From Lactarius indigo (lineage: Eukaryota; Basidiomycota; Agaricomycetes; Russulales; Russulaceae): 64,000 nt of DNA. Below are positions 36,437 to 47,099 of this stretch, in pieces; position 1 is the stretch's first letter; each line of letters opens with the position of its first letter. A program made the position numbers and the translations under genes. The DNA is taken from the NCBI GenBank assembly GCA_025766275.1, contig JAFKAC010000006.1:1054001-1118000 (forward strand). Reading direction: 5' to 3'. Below the pieces are notes generated by a model. That model was not told the DNA's origin. It searched no databases and saw only the letters and a list, made by a program, of their open reading frames with translations.

Positions 36437-38662
36437 ATGTCTGGCCAGTAAGTATCTAACATTTTATTCGCTCTCTTTTCTGACCATTTCTTTAGTCATA
36501 AAGTTCCGTTCACCGACGATGACGATGCTTTGCTCATGAAATTCATTGCGACCTATAATCCTCAGCCGAGAGGTCGCTTGGGTATGAAGCTCTATGAGAG
36601 ATTGGTAGAAAATGTATGCGTTCCCATTCTCCCGGAAATGCAGCGCAGTTAACTCCCACATTAGGCAGAAGGGAAATGGTCTTTCGCCTCACGCCACTCA
36701 GTCCAATCATGGCGGGAGCGTTACAAGACGCATCAGCAATGGTTTGACGCCAAAATTCTCCGATATCAAAAGAAGCATGGCATCTCTGCCGATGCTCCTT
36801 CTCCGGTTGCGGGCCAGAGTTCCGCTAGCAAGAAACCCGCTTTTGATTCACAGACCAGTCCTTCGAGGAATTCGCCACCACCTGCCGGGGGAAGTGGATC
36901 TAAGAAGCGGGCGAGGGAGACAAATGCCACCAACTCGGACCTAGATTCTAGCCCCACGAAGAAGATGCGCCGAGCGAGTCCTTCCCCGCATTCAGTGCTC
37001 CCGCTTGTAAAGCCCCAAAGCAAGGGGAAGCTTCGCGTGGTGCTCTCGTCATCTCCACGCTACGAAGAGGATAGAGACCTTACAATGGTTGGTCCAGACG
37101 ACTATGTAGGCGCATTGTCTGGCGAGAGCGATCAGGGTGGCGAAGAAAGCCAGTCAGACGAGGGGTCCTCCCAGCCCATTTCCTCCATCCAGCCCAACCA
37201 AAAAAACTCGATCGAAACCTTCCGCCAACACGAAGAAGTATGTTCGTATCACTACTGCATACGTCGTCGATGATTCAGTGTCTTACACAGGAGCCACGGT
37301 CGTGTGGGAACTTCCACAGTCCCTGAAGAGTCGTCTCAGCCCCTAGCATCCTCCTCTCACCAGCAGCACTCTCCTAAACATTCCGCCACAGCTACTCGTC
37401 CTTCTACCTCCAAAACCTCGAGTCCCGTGCGCAAGCTCGTAATTCCTCCACCTCAACTCTTTCAAGGGCCCACTCCGCCCCATACAAGCGCTCTCAGTTC
37501 CCCGTCTCCACTCGCACGCGGGAATTCGCATACGCCTAGCCCTCCCTCGCAATCCGGAACTGTTCATCGGCCCCAACTTGTTGCCTCTCCGAAGCAAAGA
37601 CGCCCCCGCCCTATTAAGCGCAGAATTGTACGCGAGGCAGAGGACGACATCTTTTGCACCCCTCCTGTCCAAAGTCCGCCGTCTAGTCCGCCACCACAAA
37701 CTCGTGCGAGGGATGCACCACGTCTTGTTGAAGGTCCGTATCGTAGCGCATATACTCGTGCTAACGACGGTCAACGTGCGAGCGGAGTCCGCAAGGAGGA
37801 GGAAATTAACGGTAATGAGTGGCCACCAAGAAGGAGTAAACAGGACCTCCCCATGTCCACCCCGGAGAGGCCGACCGCGGCAGACGTGGATCGGGCGTCG
37901 GTGCAGCACATTGACTTGCGGGTGCTACACTCCAGAAAAAGTGTAGAGACATTCCGGGCCGGCAGCACCCCGTCGTTGGGCGGCAGCACCAGTCGTCCTC
38001 GTACTGTCGAGAAGAAACGGCCTCGCCAAGCAAGGGCACCGAGATCATCGACGCCGCCGAATCTCTCCGAGTCGAACAAGGGGCTCGTGTTGGCACTAGG
38101 ACTAGAAGAGGTGTACAAGCGCATGGCAGAAAACCATAAGTTCCACGTCGATATCGTGCGGGAGGTCGCAGCAAGACAACGAAGCCTCGAACATGCAGAT
38201 AAAGTGTTGCGCAACATGCGCGAGGCCGCGGAGCAGGAATACGCACGCTTATTGAAGCAAGAGTTTGGAACAGGAGCGCACCAAACGGAAGAAAGCGACT
38301 CTGGCGAGGAAGAGGAAGATGTCGAAGAAAACTTGGGGAACGACGAGCCTGAGCAGGGTCCGTCAGCGCTATCCCAACCGGCATCTCTCTACTCAAACCA
38401 TTTGTTACCTGATCTTTCAATGGCAGACGGAGGTGGGTACATGGAGGAAGACGTCGATGACACGCAGGAGCTGGTCAATGTGCCTACAACATCGTCTTTA
38501 CCCGGCTCGCCGGCTTTACCTAACATGGAGTGGACAGACGAAGATGACGAGCTATTGCTCGATGGCGGTCTGGTCGTGCACGAGGAGCTAGCGAAGCGAA
38601 AGGGACTCGGCTCAGTGAAGTTTCGCACAGCGCATTTGTATAGCCTGCTACTTGATGGTTGA
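36437..38662 (+). CDS. Rap1-like telomeric Myb-domain protein, one frameshift
   Basis: Exons 36437-36447, 36496-36613, 36665-37237 and 37291-38662 give 690 residues when one base of the CCC at 37193-37195 is dropped. The start is MSGHKVPFTDDDDALLMKF, then a Myb/SANT fold with Trp at WSFASRH, SWRERYKTHQQWFD and YQKKHGI, the arrangement of Rap1 and its animal homologue TERF2IP. A Ser/Pro-rich middle contains basic patches (SKKRARE, PTKKTRSKP); a predicted coiled coil lies near HKFHVDIVREVAARQRSLEHA. The C-terminal ~100 residues are acidic, with WTDEDDELLLDGG, and may correspond to the Rap1 C-terminal protein-interaction part. Expected role: shelterin-like telomere protection or silencing. The first exon is 11 nt. 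Confidence 0.78.
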
Positions 38663-39610
38663 CCGTGGGGGTCGAGCGTTCTTGATATTTCTCTGTGATA
38701 CTTATATCCATGTAATTTGGAAGTGGATGAGAGTAGGACACCGATGTTTGGACGTCTACCCTAACTTGTACACGTTTAGATCCCCAAGTAGGAACCCCCC
38801 AGTTTCGAGTATTTCGGAATACGATATTTGACTGTATCACTTCTGTTTCGATCCTGCACTGTGTAAAGGGTCCGAACAACCGAGATCAAGGGAAACTCAG
38901 AAGTGCTATATTCACACTATTCGAGGGCGTGACTGTCCGCAGTGCGTAGTGAGTTTATTTCATGTCGTGCTACATTTCGATCTAGTCAGACACCCCGGTG
39001 GGAGAGATCTCATCTATGTGATCTCTTACCACGCTTAGGAAAATCAGTAGAAATGTGCGTAATGGCTGATATTATCCTACACCACTGGGAAAGCAAACTG
39101 TCCTGAGGTTAACCGTGACAAAATGAGACTTAGGATTGTGATATGCCCTGAAACACGGCACAGTGATCATAAATAATTGGGTTTAATTCAGTGAGAGATC
39201 CGGTGCGACATCGGGTAGTGCCTCCGGACCAACCGTATATTGTACCGATTTTTTGCCGATTTCTGCCGTCGGCTAGTGGTGATGTGACAACCGGCTCGGT
39301 CTTCGTATCGTTATCAGGTTGTGTTGGCCAACGTCCTGAGGACAGTTTGGGCGCCATCTGGTGTTTATCGATCCCACTGTCTTCTGTGCCACGTCAAACG
39401 ATGCCGAGGATTTGCTGCCTCTTCACCGATAAATAGTGAGCTGAATGAACAGAGTACTTCCATAGTCCAACCTTGGTGTCAAGCCGTCACAATTATACTC
39501 GACTGTTGCTGATGTCCGCTGCACCAAGGCAAGACCCTCCTCGGGCTCAATTACCAGGAGACTGTGTGTGACCCCAGCAATCGGACTCGGCTAATCTGCG
39601 TGCTAACCTC
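38663..39610. other. intergenic, left flank of a transposon
   Basis: About 950 bp with no supportable gene. It separates the conserved gene block from the first transposon. No terminal inverted repeat or target duplication that would mark the element's left end could be found by eye. Confidence 0.45.
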
Positions 39611-42600
39611 ATTCTCCAGGTTGGCAGTCGGTATCACCGTGCAATTGGACTTGCACGATTTGCAGGGATAACGTCATACACCGTGAACGCCATTTGAGCC
39701 GTCACATTACCAGCTCTAGACACAAGTCGTCTGTGGAATTCATCTCTTATCAGTGGTCCCTACCACAATCGACCGATGATGCTGGATCCGACCCCGCCCT
39801 CACACAGGGCCCTGCTAGTACTCCGAGCGATGCATTCCTCGATCCCGCTGATGACCTTCTAAGTATATTTGATATCTCCACAGAGGTGCGTGTAATCATA
39901 ACTTAAGCTTGTGCGAATAGTATCGGGTGACGATCTTGACATACATAGCCCGAACAAGGGTTTGAGCCCCTTCCCACTGCTCTCATTGAGAGTGATGGCG
40001 ATTCCGATGATGCGTTTGTGGACGCGTTTGACTTTGATGCAGAGGACGAACTTCCTGGTCAGTCACAAAGCTGACGCACAAATAACTCACAATATTTACA
40101 TCGCAGAGCCAGATAACGGTCCTCTTGGAGATTTGATGCATGCGCCAAGTGCTGCCTCGGACGAGTGGTACCCATGGCATAGCAAAGTAGTAAGTCTTCT
40201 TGCGAATCGTGTCCGAGTCGATGGCCATTGAAATATATTACGCTAGGCAGCCACACTTGACATCATTACGAATACCCCTCGCTCCATGTTCTCGAGGCGA
40301 CAAGTAGACACGATGCTTTCCTTCCTTAGGATAAATGGTCTATCAAATGTCCCGTCAGCAAAAACCATCCGCGCTCAGAACACTGCGCTGCATGATATGT
40401 GTGGTGTTCGTACCTTCCAATATATTGGTGCGCACGGACATCACTTTTTCGTCAACTCTATTGCAGATATTATATCTCAGGTAAAATTTCTTTTATCTTT
40501 GCACGCGTTTCCTTACTCAGTAACTATGTATAGGAAATGGCAAACCCCCTAGTCCGCCCGCATCTCCACTTTTACCCCGAGGATGCTGGCAAAATGGTTA
40601 GTGAATATTGGCACGGACGGCACTGGCACAACAATGCTGATCCAGCTGTCGTCACACCTATGGCGGTAATTGATGGCCTGCATTTCTTTGTGCACGAGCC
40701 GTGTTTTCTTGCCAACGGTCGTGCTATCATGCCGTACCGTTGGTTCTTACGTGGTGACTCGATCTTGGCGAAGGCGTGGCCACTGTGCGCTGTTGGCCAG
40801 GGTGACAGGTCTGGGTGGGTAGTGGAAGAGTACACGACAATCGTCATACCACAAGATGAGTTCCTGATCCCGTTTAACACCTGGGATTCCAGTCAATTCG
40901 CAAGTGGGCTACCCAGTGCAAGGTCCATTGTTGGTACGTTTGCGTGAGTCGCTTCATCCCGGGAATACTCAATGTCACATAGGTTCTATTCTACGGCCAG
41001 ACGGTGAGGTTGTACCATGGTCAAGGACCCAACCGTCAGTTGGGAATCGTTGGCGTGTCCGTGCTAGTGGTGCATTTGTATATTGTTTCCCCATTTGGCT
41101 GTATTGCGACGATGTCTCCGGTAATCAATCCAAAAAATGGAACAAGCATTATTCGTTTTTGTTTTCTCCGGCTGGCCTCCCACGTGCTCACTTTCAGAAA
41201 GAATATAACGTCCATTTCCTTTGCACGTCCAACCTCGCATCACCGCTTGAGATGATGGATCGTATTGTGGAGCAACTCGAGTCCGTGTATTCATTGTTCT
41301 TCCGCTTACATATTAACGTTACGGGGTTTCAGGGCCGCATGGGATGAGGGGATCTGGGCATGGGATTGCGTCCACGAAGCCCGTGTTCTTATCATACCAT
41401 TCGTTTCTGCCCTCCTTGGCGACAATCCTATGCAAAGTGAATTCGCTTGCCACATCGGACAAATGGGCAAGTTCTTTTGCCGCATGTGTGATGTCAAAGG
41501 CTTCGATGCCCCACCCAGTGGGTCGCGCGTACCAGTGAATCCAACAACATCCCATGATGGGAACCATGCCACTAGCGATTTACCCGGCACTAGCGACGGT
41601 GAATCATCTGCCGGTGGCTCTCCGTCAGGTTCTCATGGGCGAAAGAAGGGCGATGAGTCGATGCAAGATATGGTGGAGCGCATAACTCGTTTTATCAATG
41701 TTCGTACCACACCACCCTCCAACGTTCGTGCAGAGTTGACTTACATTCAGATTGGTAACCCACGGACAAGAGACGAAACTATCCGAGAGCTAGAAGCCAT
41801 GGCCGGCGAAGCAGGGCAGGTCGGAAATCTCACCAAGATCAGGGCTCACCGGACGACCACCGGCATCAAGGACACTTTTTTTGAAGTGTATCTTGATCGC
41901 ATGTATCTTTTGTACAATGTTACGCCCTAGCAGGGGCGTGGGTTCTAAAGGTTCTGAATCACACAGGTATCAAGCAAAGACCTCTGTTGTCTTATTGCTA
42001 TGAAATACGAGTGATAAAAGTATGGCACAAGGTGCAGCACTACTCTGTAATGTAGGACTCCTCGTCCGAAGTGTCTGACACTTCTCTACACTTGATCTTG
42101 CTAGTGCACAGAGTATAACAGGTGTAACGCGTTGATATAGTTCAACTGCAAAGACTTCGAAGTGTCCTGATTAGGGACTGAGGTAGGGGATGCACAAGAA
42201 GAGAGGGATAAGGCGAGGTCACACCAAAGTACGGAGGCAAGATTGCTAGATTGCAAACGAAGCCAAGTCTGGCTTCCTACGGTCTATGGTACAGGTTTAT
42301 ATAGGACAGGGTTCCAAACAACATGAACACAAGCCCACACAATATCAAAGAGACTAAACGGAGTAAGCAGAACTTCGGATCAAAGAAACAGCGCCACTAG
42401 TAACAGTAGCTCCTTTGGTAACAAGGTATGGTACAGAAGGGGAAGACAGGGTGGAGACATACTGTGGGTTAGGTCCGAAGCGTCGGATCATAACATACAA
42501 GGACAGAGGCTCTAGGGGCGAGAAGCAGCTCGCCCTCGATCTTTTCAGGGCTACACTTCCAGCAAATATCTTAAGTCCCATTTGGCGAATCCGTGGTGAG

Positions 42601-44374
42601 TCTTCACAATTTTTGGCTACGCGCGTCACACTTCCCTTCCCTTTGCGCTAGGTCTTGATCCCCACGCGGACACACCGGTGGAGATTCTTCATACGGTGCT
42701 CCTGGGTTTTGTCAAGTACCTCTGGCGGGATGTTGTTCACAACCAGCTTGGCACCAATGTCCAGAAGAAGGGCACCCTCAGGACGCGGCTCGACTCCCTT
42801 GACATCTCTGGGCTGCAGCTTCCTGGTGCCAAACATCTCGCTGGAAACACGCTGGTCCAATATGCAGGATCTTTGACTGGTCGAGACTTCCGTATCATTG
42901 CTCAGGTTGCCCTGTTTGTACTGTACGACTTAGTGCCCGATGTGTGCTTTGATGCGTGGGTCTCTCTCAGCAATTTGATTCCGATCGTCTGGCAAGCCGA
43001 AATTCCCAATATTGATGAATATATTGTAAGTACTGCACCGGAATATTGGTTCTCTGTAGCTCACGAGAATCCGTTTTCAGGCGCGTCTCGAAATTGCAAT
43101 ACAAGAATTTCACTATCGCATCATTCGCTGGACCCCTCGCTGGTTTAACAAGGCCAAATATCATGTTATTCTTCACCTCCCTACTCACGTCCGACGCTTT
43201 GGACCAGCAATTCTCTTTGCCACCGAATCATTTGAGTCTTTCAACGCCGTCATCCGTGCGAAAAGCATCCACTCGAATCGCCTTGCCCCTTCACGTGACA
43301 TCGCTCTTGCCTTCGCACACAACAACCGCGTTCGCCATCTCATCAGTGGTGGCCGCCATCTCTTCCGTGATAATGAGAAATCTCACAGATATGCACTCGC
43401 TTTCAAGTCCCGTGACAAATTATCAGTCCATGCTGGCGAGGCTGGCATCTGGTGCCAAGTCCCAACCGCAGTTGTGTACCTTGGTAAGGAACTGTCGGCC
43501 ACTAGCAGCACAGACAGTGCCGATCTACGGCTTGGTGAGTATGACACGCCTCGGAGTAAATACATGTGCTGATGGCTATGAAGGCTCTTGCGTACTTGAC
43601 AAGCAGGACTCTCGTCCGTATGGACATACTGATACAGCACGCCACTTCCCTACTTTCATCCCCTCGCCCACGCCCTCCATGTTCTTTACTGCAGCGTCCG
43701 TAGTCCTGATAAACGGTGACGTCTGTTTCGTAAACAACTGGGTGCTATTTAAGCCTAGCGTGCACCACACAGGAGCACCGGGCCTTGGGTATGTACGCGA
43801 AGTTCTGGTGGCCACAGGTGCAACACCAGTACAGCAATATCCACGGCCAGGCATTATCTTGTTGCAGCAGGCGGACGTCACAATGTGTGCTGCACCTTAC
43901 CGAATGCCAGGTGTCCAGCTCAGCGACAACTTCTTGATAAGAGGCATCTCGGTAAGCGATTCGTTTCATTGGTTCGTCACAAGCTAACTTCATGCACAGC
44001 ACATTCTGTGTACTGTGAATGTGCAGCATCGTTGTCATGCCCACAATTGTGCGGCGTCTGGGTCTGAGGTAGTCTATCAAGAACGCCAGGCAACCACTCA
44101 AACGTGGCCGGTTGTTGTGCACAACAGCCCAAACGACCTTATTATGAGTACTGCACGTATCCACGACGCGGCGCATTTTGATCTGCTACGTGCACACATT
44201 GATCCTTCTTTTGACACCAACTTAGCAATTATCGAGGGCGCACAACAGGAGGTCGATGCGCGCAAGCATCGTTCTAGTCGAGGCGGGAGGGGTTTGCTGG
44301 GTAGAGGCCGGGGCAGTAGTAGGCCAGGTACTGGCTCGTCAAGCCATAACATATCTGCAGGTCTATTGTCGTGA
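39611..44374 (+). pseudogene. DDE-type transposase-like gene (first gene of a two-gene element), broken by a solo LTR
   Basis: A multi-exon frame starts with a C2H2-like finger (CTICRDNVIHRERHLSRH near 39640-39700) followed by acidic sequence. The core has family-wide blocks: EMANPLVRPHLHFYPED, the YCDDVSGNQSKKWNKHYSF block, ALLGDNPMQSEFACHIG with KFFCRMC, then LDPHADTPVEILHTVLLGF and YHVILHLPTHVRRFGPA. The spacing of Asp (CDD), Asp (GDNP...CRMC) and Glu (VEILH) resembles CACTA/En-Spm-type DDE transposases, though the wording differs from the TNP2 gene further right. A 578-bp LTR sits inside a coding exon at 41918. The gene is therefore not intact here. Exon ends were not all resolved; the left edge is approximate. 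Confidence 0.65.
41913..42500. mobile_element. solo LTR A (578 bp) with 5-bp target duplication
   Basis: The segment 41918-42495 begins TGTTACGCCC and ends GGATCATAACA, with TGTTA/TAACA inverted ends. TACAA stands directly before (41913-41917) and after (42496-42500), a perfect 5-bp target-site duplication. Taking out the LTR and one TACAA rejoins the host transposase frame (YLLY to KDRGSRGEKQ) without a shift. There is no second LTR, primer site or coding sequence, so it is a solo LTR left by recombination. The family (copia or gypsy) cannot be told from this piece. Confidence 0.92.
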
Positions 44375-44526
44375 TGTTCTGTAGTACTTTGTAATTTCTT
44401 TCCCTCGTTATACAATTTCCGTGGCCACGGCAATCTCCGCAGTCTACAGGTCGGTGTTACTGCTGACTTTGGGCGGAGTTTTCTTTCGTGTGATGGGCAG
44501 CCAGCAGCACAACACATCGTCCACTG

Positions 44527-46270
44527 ATGTCCACGCCGTACAACTTCTCACAAACTTCTTCTGCATCAAATGTCACTGGAGAACGTTCAAGCTACAGCAT
44601 CCCATTGACTCCTGTACCAAACGGAGAACGTTCTTCGTTCAACTTCTCGTCGACCTCCGTACCAAATGGAGAACGATCCACCAACAGTGTGAGAACCCAC
44701 GCACCCCAACCTCAGTATCATAACGCCTGGGGGGCTACTGGTACACCTCAAACTCCTGCCCGACGTAGGAACGACACAGACTACGGGAATCTTGACTTCT
44801 CCCCTCGCACAGAACTCCCCTCCGAAGTTAGTCCTAGTTATATTGAAGCGGTCGCCAAATCTATGGGATTTTCGGTAACAGATGAAGAGTACCGCAATAG
44901 TCTCCACTCTATTCCTAAGGTATGCCGCTCTGCACTTGGTGTAACGCTAACTATGCCTGACAACGAATCAGATTGCCGTGGGAATGCCCCGCGGCCACAT
45001 GCAGTTACACATCTATCAAACAGCTCTCCTCTTTGCGATACTCAAAGAGTGTCGTAGTCTTGCAGACACTTGTCGTACTGATCGTGCAATGATGGCAGAC
45101 CTCCACATCCGCCTCGAGGGAACGTTCAATCTCTCACAAGAACAGAGAGTGAGTGCACGTTCTCGTATCGTGACTTCCCATCACCTGACCCAAATCTAGA
45201 TGAACATCCGCCTGGTTTCCGGGGAGGTGCTTCTGGACGCTAACCGTGTCCGCTATACCCGGATGAATATTGATGTGGAGGTAAGTGCGTTGGTATTGTG
45301 TTTGAACAGAATGGATCGCTGTCTCCACGTACAGGTTAAGCTTCAAGAAAGGCAGAAGGAGCTGCACCTCTTCAACGTTTTTGGCAACTTGTCCCGGCAA
45401 CGACTTTTGACGACCACTATTCGGCGCACATGTTCAAGCTTACGAAATGCGTACCGTGAGATGGTGAGCACACTCACCGCATCAAAACATCACTGGGTTC
45501 ACTGACACGGTTCAAGCTTCGTGATAGCGTCATAGGAAGCAACACTCAAACACTGGACGATTTTGTTTGCAATGTGACCAATCGATTTCTCGCAACCTGG
45601 TCTGGTCGACACACCCTCGGGCATCCAATCATAGCTCACATTGCTCTATTGGTAAGTGTTCATTTACCAAGGTACTTTACTATTTCCTGACTTCACTGAG
45701 TAGCGCAGATTTGCATTGGAGAACCCTCAACTCTTAGACCAGGTAGGTGAGGACGAGGACGAGGACGATGACAATCAAACCAACCAGGGTGACGACACCA
45801 GCCGAAGCACAAGCAGTGCGGTAGATGGTGACACTGGGGTTGGTTCTCGGCCCTCCAGTGCCATGTCCATTGGACCTCCACGTGGCAAGAAACGCAAGCG
45901 TACCGGCACACCTGGAACACCAACACCACCTCAGCAAAAGGGCAACGATTTTTGGTCTATGGTCGACAAGTGGTTCACTGCACGCATCCAGAAACTAGGA
46001 ACACCGTGGTCCTCTCCCGGGTGGACAAGGTATGTACTTGTTCGTTTTCAGTCCCTCATAACTAACAAGGAGTTTCGGTACTGCAGGTACATTGAGGAGA
46101 CAATCGAACGCGATCGCTCAAGGTTCACATCTGATGCCAATGTGAACCCATTCCTCGACAACTTCACAAGTGCAGATGGTGACAATGCAGACGAAGATGC
46201 TGGTGGTGATGTGTCGGGTGGTTTCATTGGGGCGATTGGTAGCATGGCAAGCATCCTCGAGCACGCGTGA
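44527..46270 (+). CDS. companion gene of the two-gene transposon
   Basis: Several exons on the plus strand. The N-terminus holds a short Ser/Asn-rich repeat (PNGERSS / GERSSFN / PNGERST). A helical segment YIEAVAKSMGF follows, then HMQLHIYQTALLFAILKECRS. The C-terminal exon is acidic (VGEDEDEDDDNQT), then basic (PPRGKKRKRTGTPGTP), then a compact block FWSMVDKWFTARIQKLGTPW with SPGWTRYIEETIERDRSRF. The gene starts only about 150 bp after the transposase-like gene and runs the same way, so the two probably belong to one element; the basic, helical character would suit a DNA-binding partner. No named family was recognised. Introns are visible near 44920, 45150, 45280, 45460, 45650 and 46030. Confidence 0.55.
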
Positions 46271-46392
46271 TGGACCGTACAGTTTTTTGTTTTTAAATGG
46301 AATTTAAATGGAATTTAATTCGATTCTTGCAAACCGTGATTTGTCTGATCCAGCAAGCCTGAAGTGGGTGTTTGAGGACGGATGTGGCCCTA

Positions 46393-46640
46393 AAACCAGG
46401 ATCTGTGATGACATCGTTACCGGACAGGGCCCAGAGGTCTTGGGGACATGCACTGCGACAAGCAGTGGTGATGGCCACATCCAGATCAGGTCAAACATCG
46501 GGACAAACATCGGATGTAACGACTCTTGAAACCAGGATGATTGCCAGTACTGCAGCCAGACATGGCTCAGAGATCCTTGGGACATGCACGGCGACAACCG
46601 GCAGCGATGACCGCATCGAGATCAAGCACCACTCCTGAAC
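46393..46640. repeat. imperfect ~138-bp tandem duplication
   Basis: Two blocks about 138 bp apart share AAACCAGGAT (46395 and 46532) and a ~50-bp stretch beginning TTGGGGACATGCACTGCGACA at 46439 and TTGGGACATGCACGGCGACA at 46577. They have drifted by substitutions and small gaps. The repeat lies just past the transposon's second gene and may be part of its 3' non-coding end. Confidence 0.6.
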
Positions 46641-47099
46641 GTCCTCAGGTCAGACCCCAGGACAACCTCAGGATGCTTCGGCTAAAGTAATTGGGACGAT
46701 CGGATAGTATTGCCGAGGATCCATTGGATTTGGACGCCAAATGCATCTCGGAGGTTGCTCTGCACAATCATTACTAGCTCCCGGGTAATTTTCGGAACGG
46801 CGCTCAGGCTTAGTGATCACCATACAGGGGCTTGGCTCGATGATTAACGGGATTCATTTTAATTGGATACTATGTTTAACTGACAAAAACAGACATTTTT
46901 CCTTGTTGGGGACAACCACCGCATAATCGCCTCTCACCTAACCTCAGGACAGCTTTCCGTCCCAGTGGTGTAGTAGATGTATTCCAAGCCCTGAGGCGAC
47001 ACGCCACGTCACTCCCGTTCGCCAAGACGCCTCACCCACTCCACCAGCGCACTGTTCAGCACGATTAGAGATAATTTTCATGCCGGCTCCAAATCAGAC
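46641..47099. other. intergenic, transposon right flank to aminopeptidase
   Basis: About 460 bp without a gene. No matching terminal repeat to the transposon's left flank could be seen. Confidence 0.45.

Noticed and set aside
6000..37200. Programmed ribosomal frameshifting as the cause of the many frame breaks
   Set aside because: The sites share no slippery heptamer or common context and hit unrelated genes; doubled bases in short runs fit sequencing error better.
15070..38662. A functional chromatin gene cluster (H3K9 methyltransferase, AT-hook protein, Rap1-like)
   Set aside because: They are separated by transporters, a kinase and a GPI gene on both strands; nothing in the layout suggests a shared unit.
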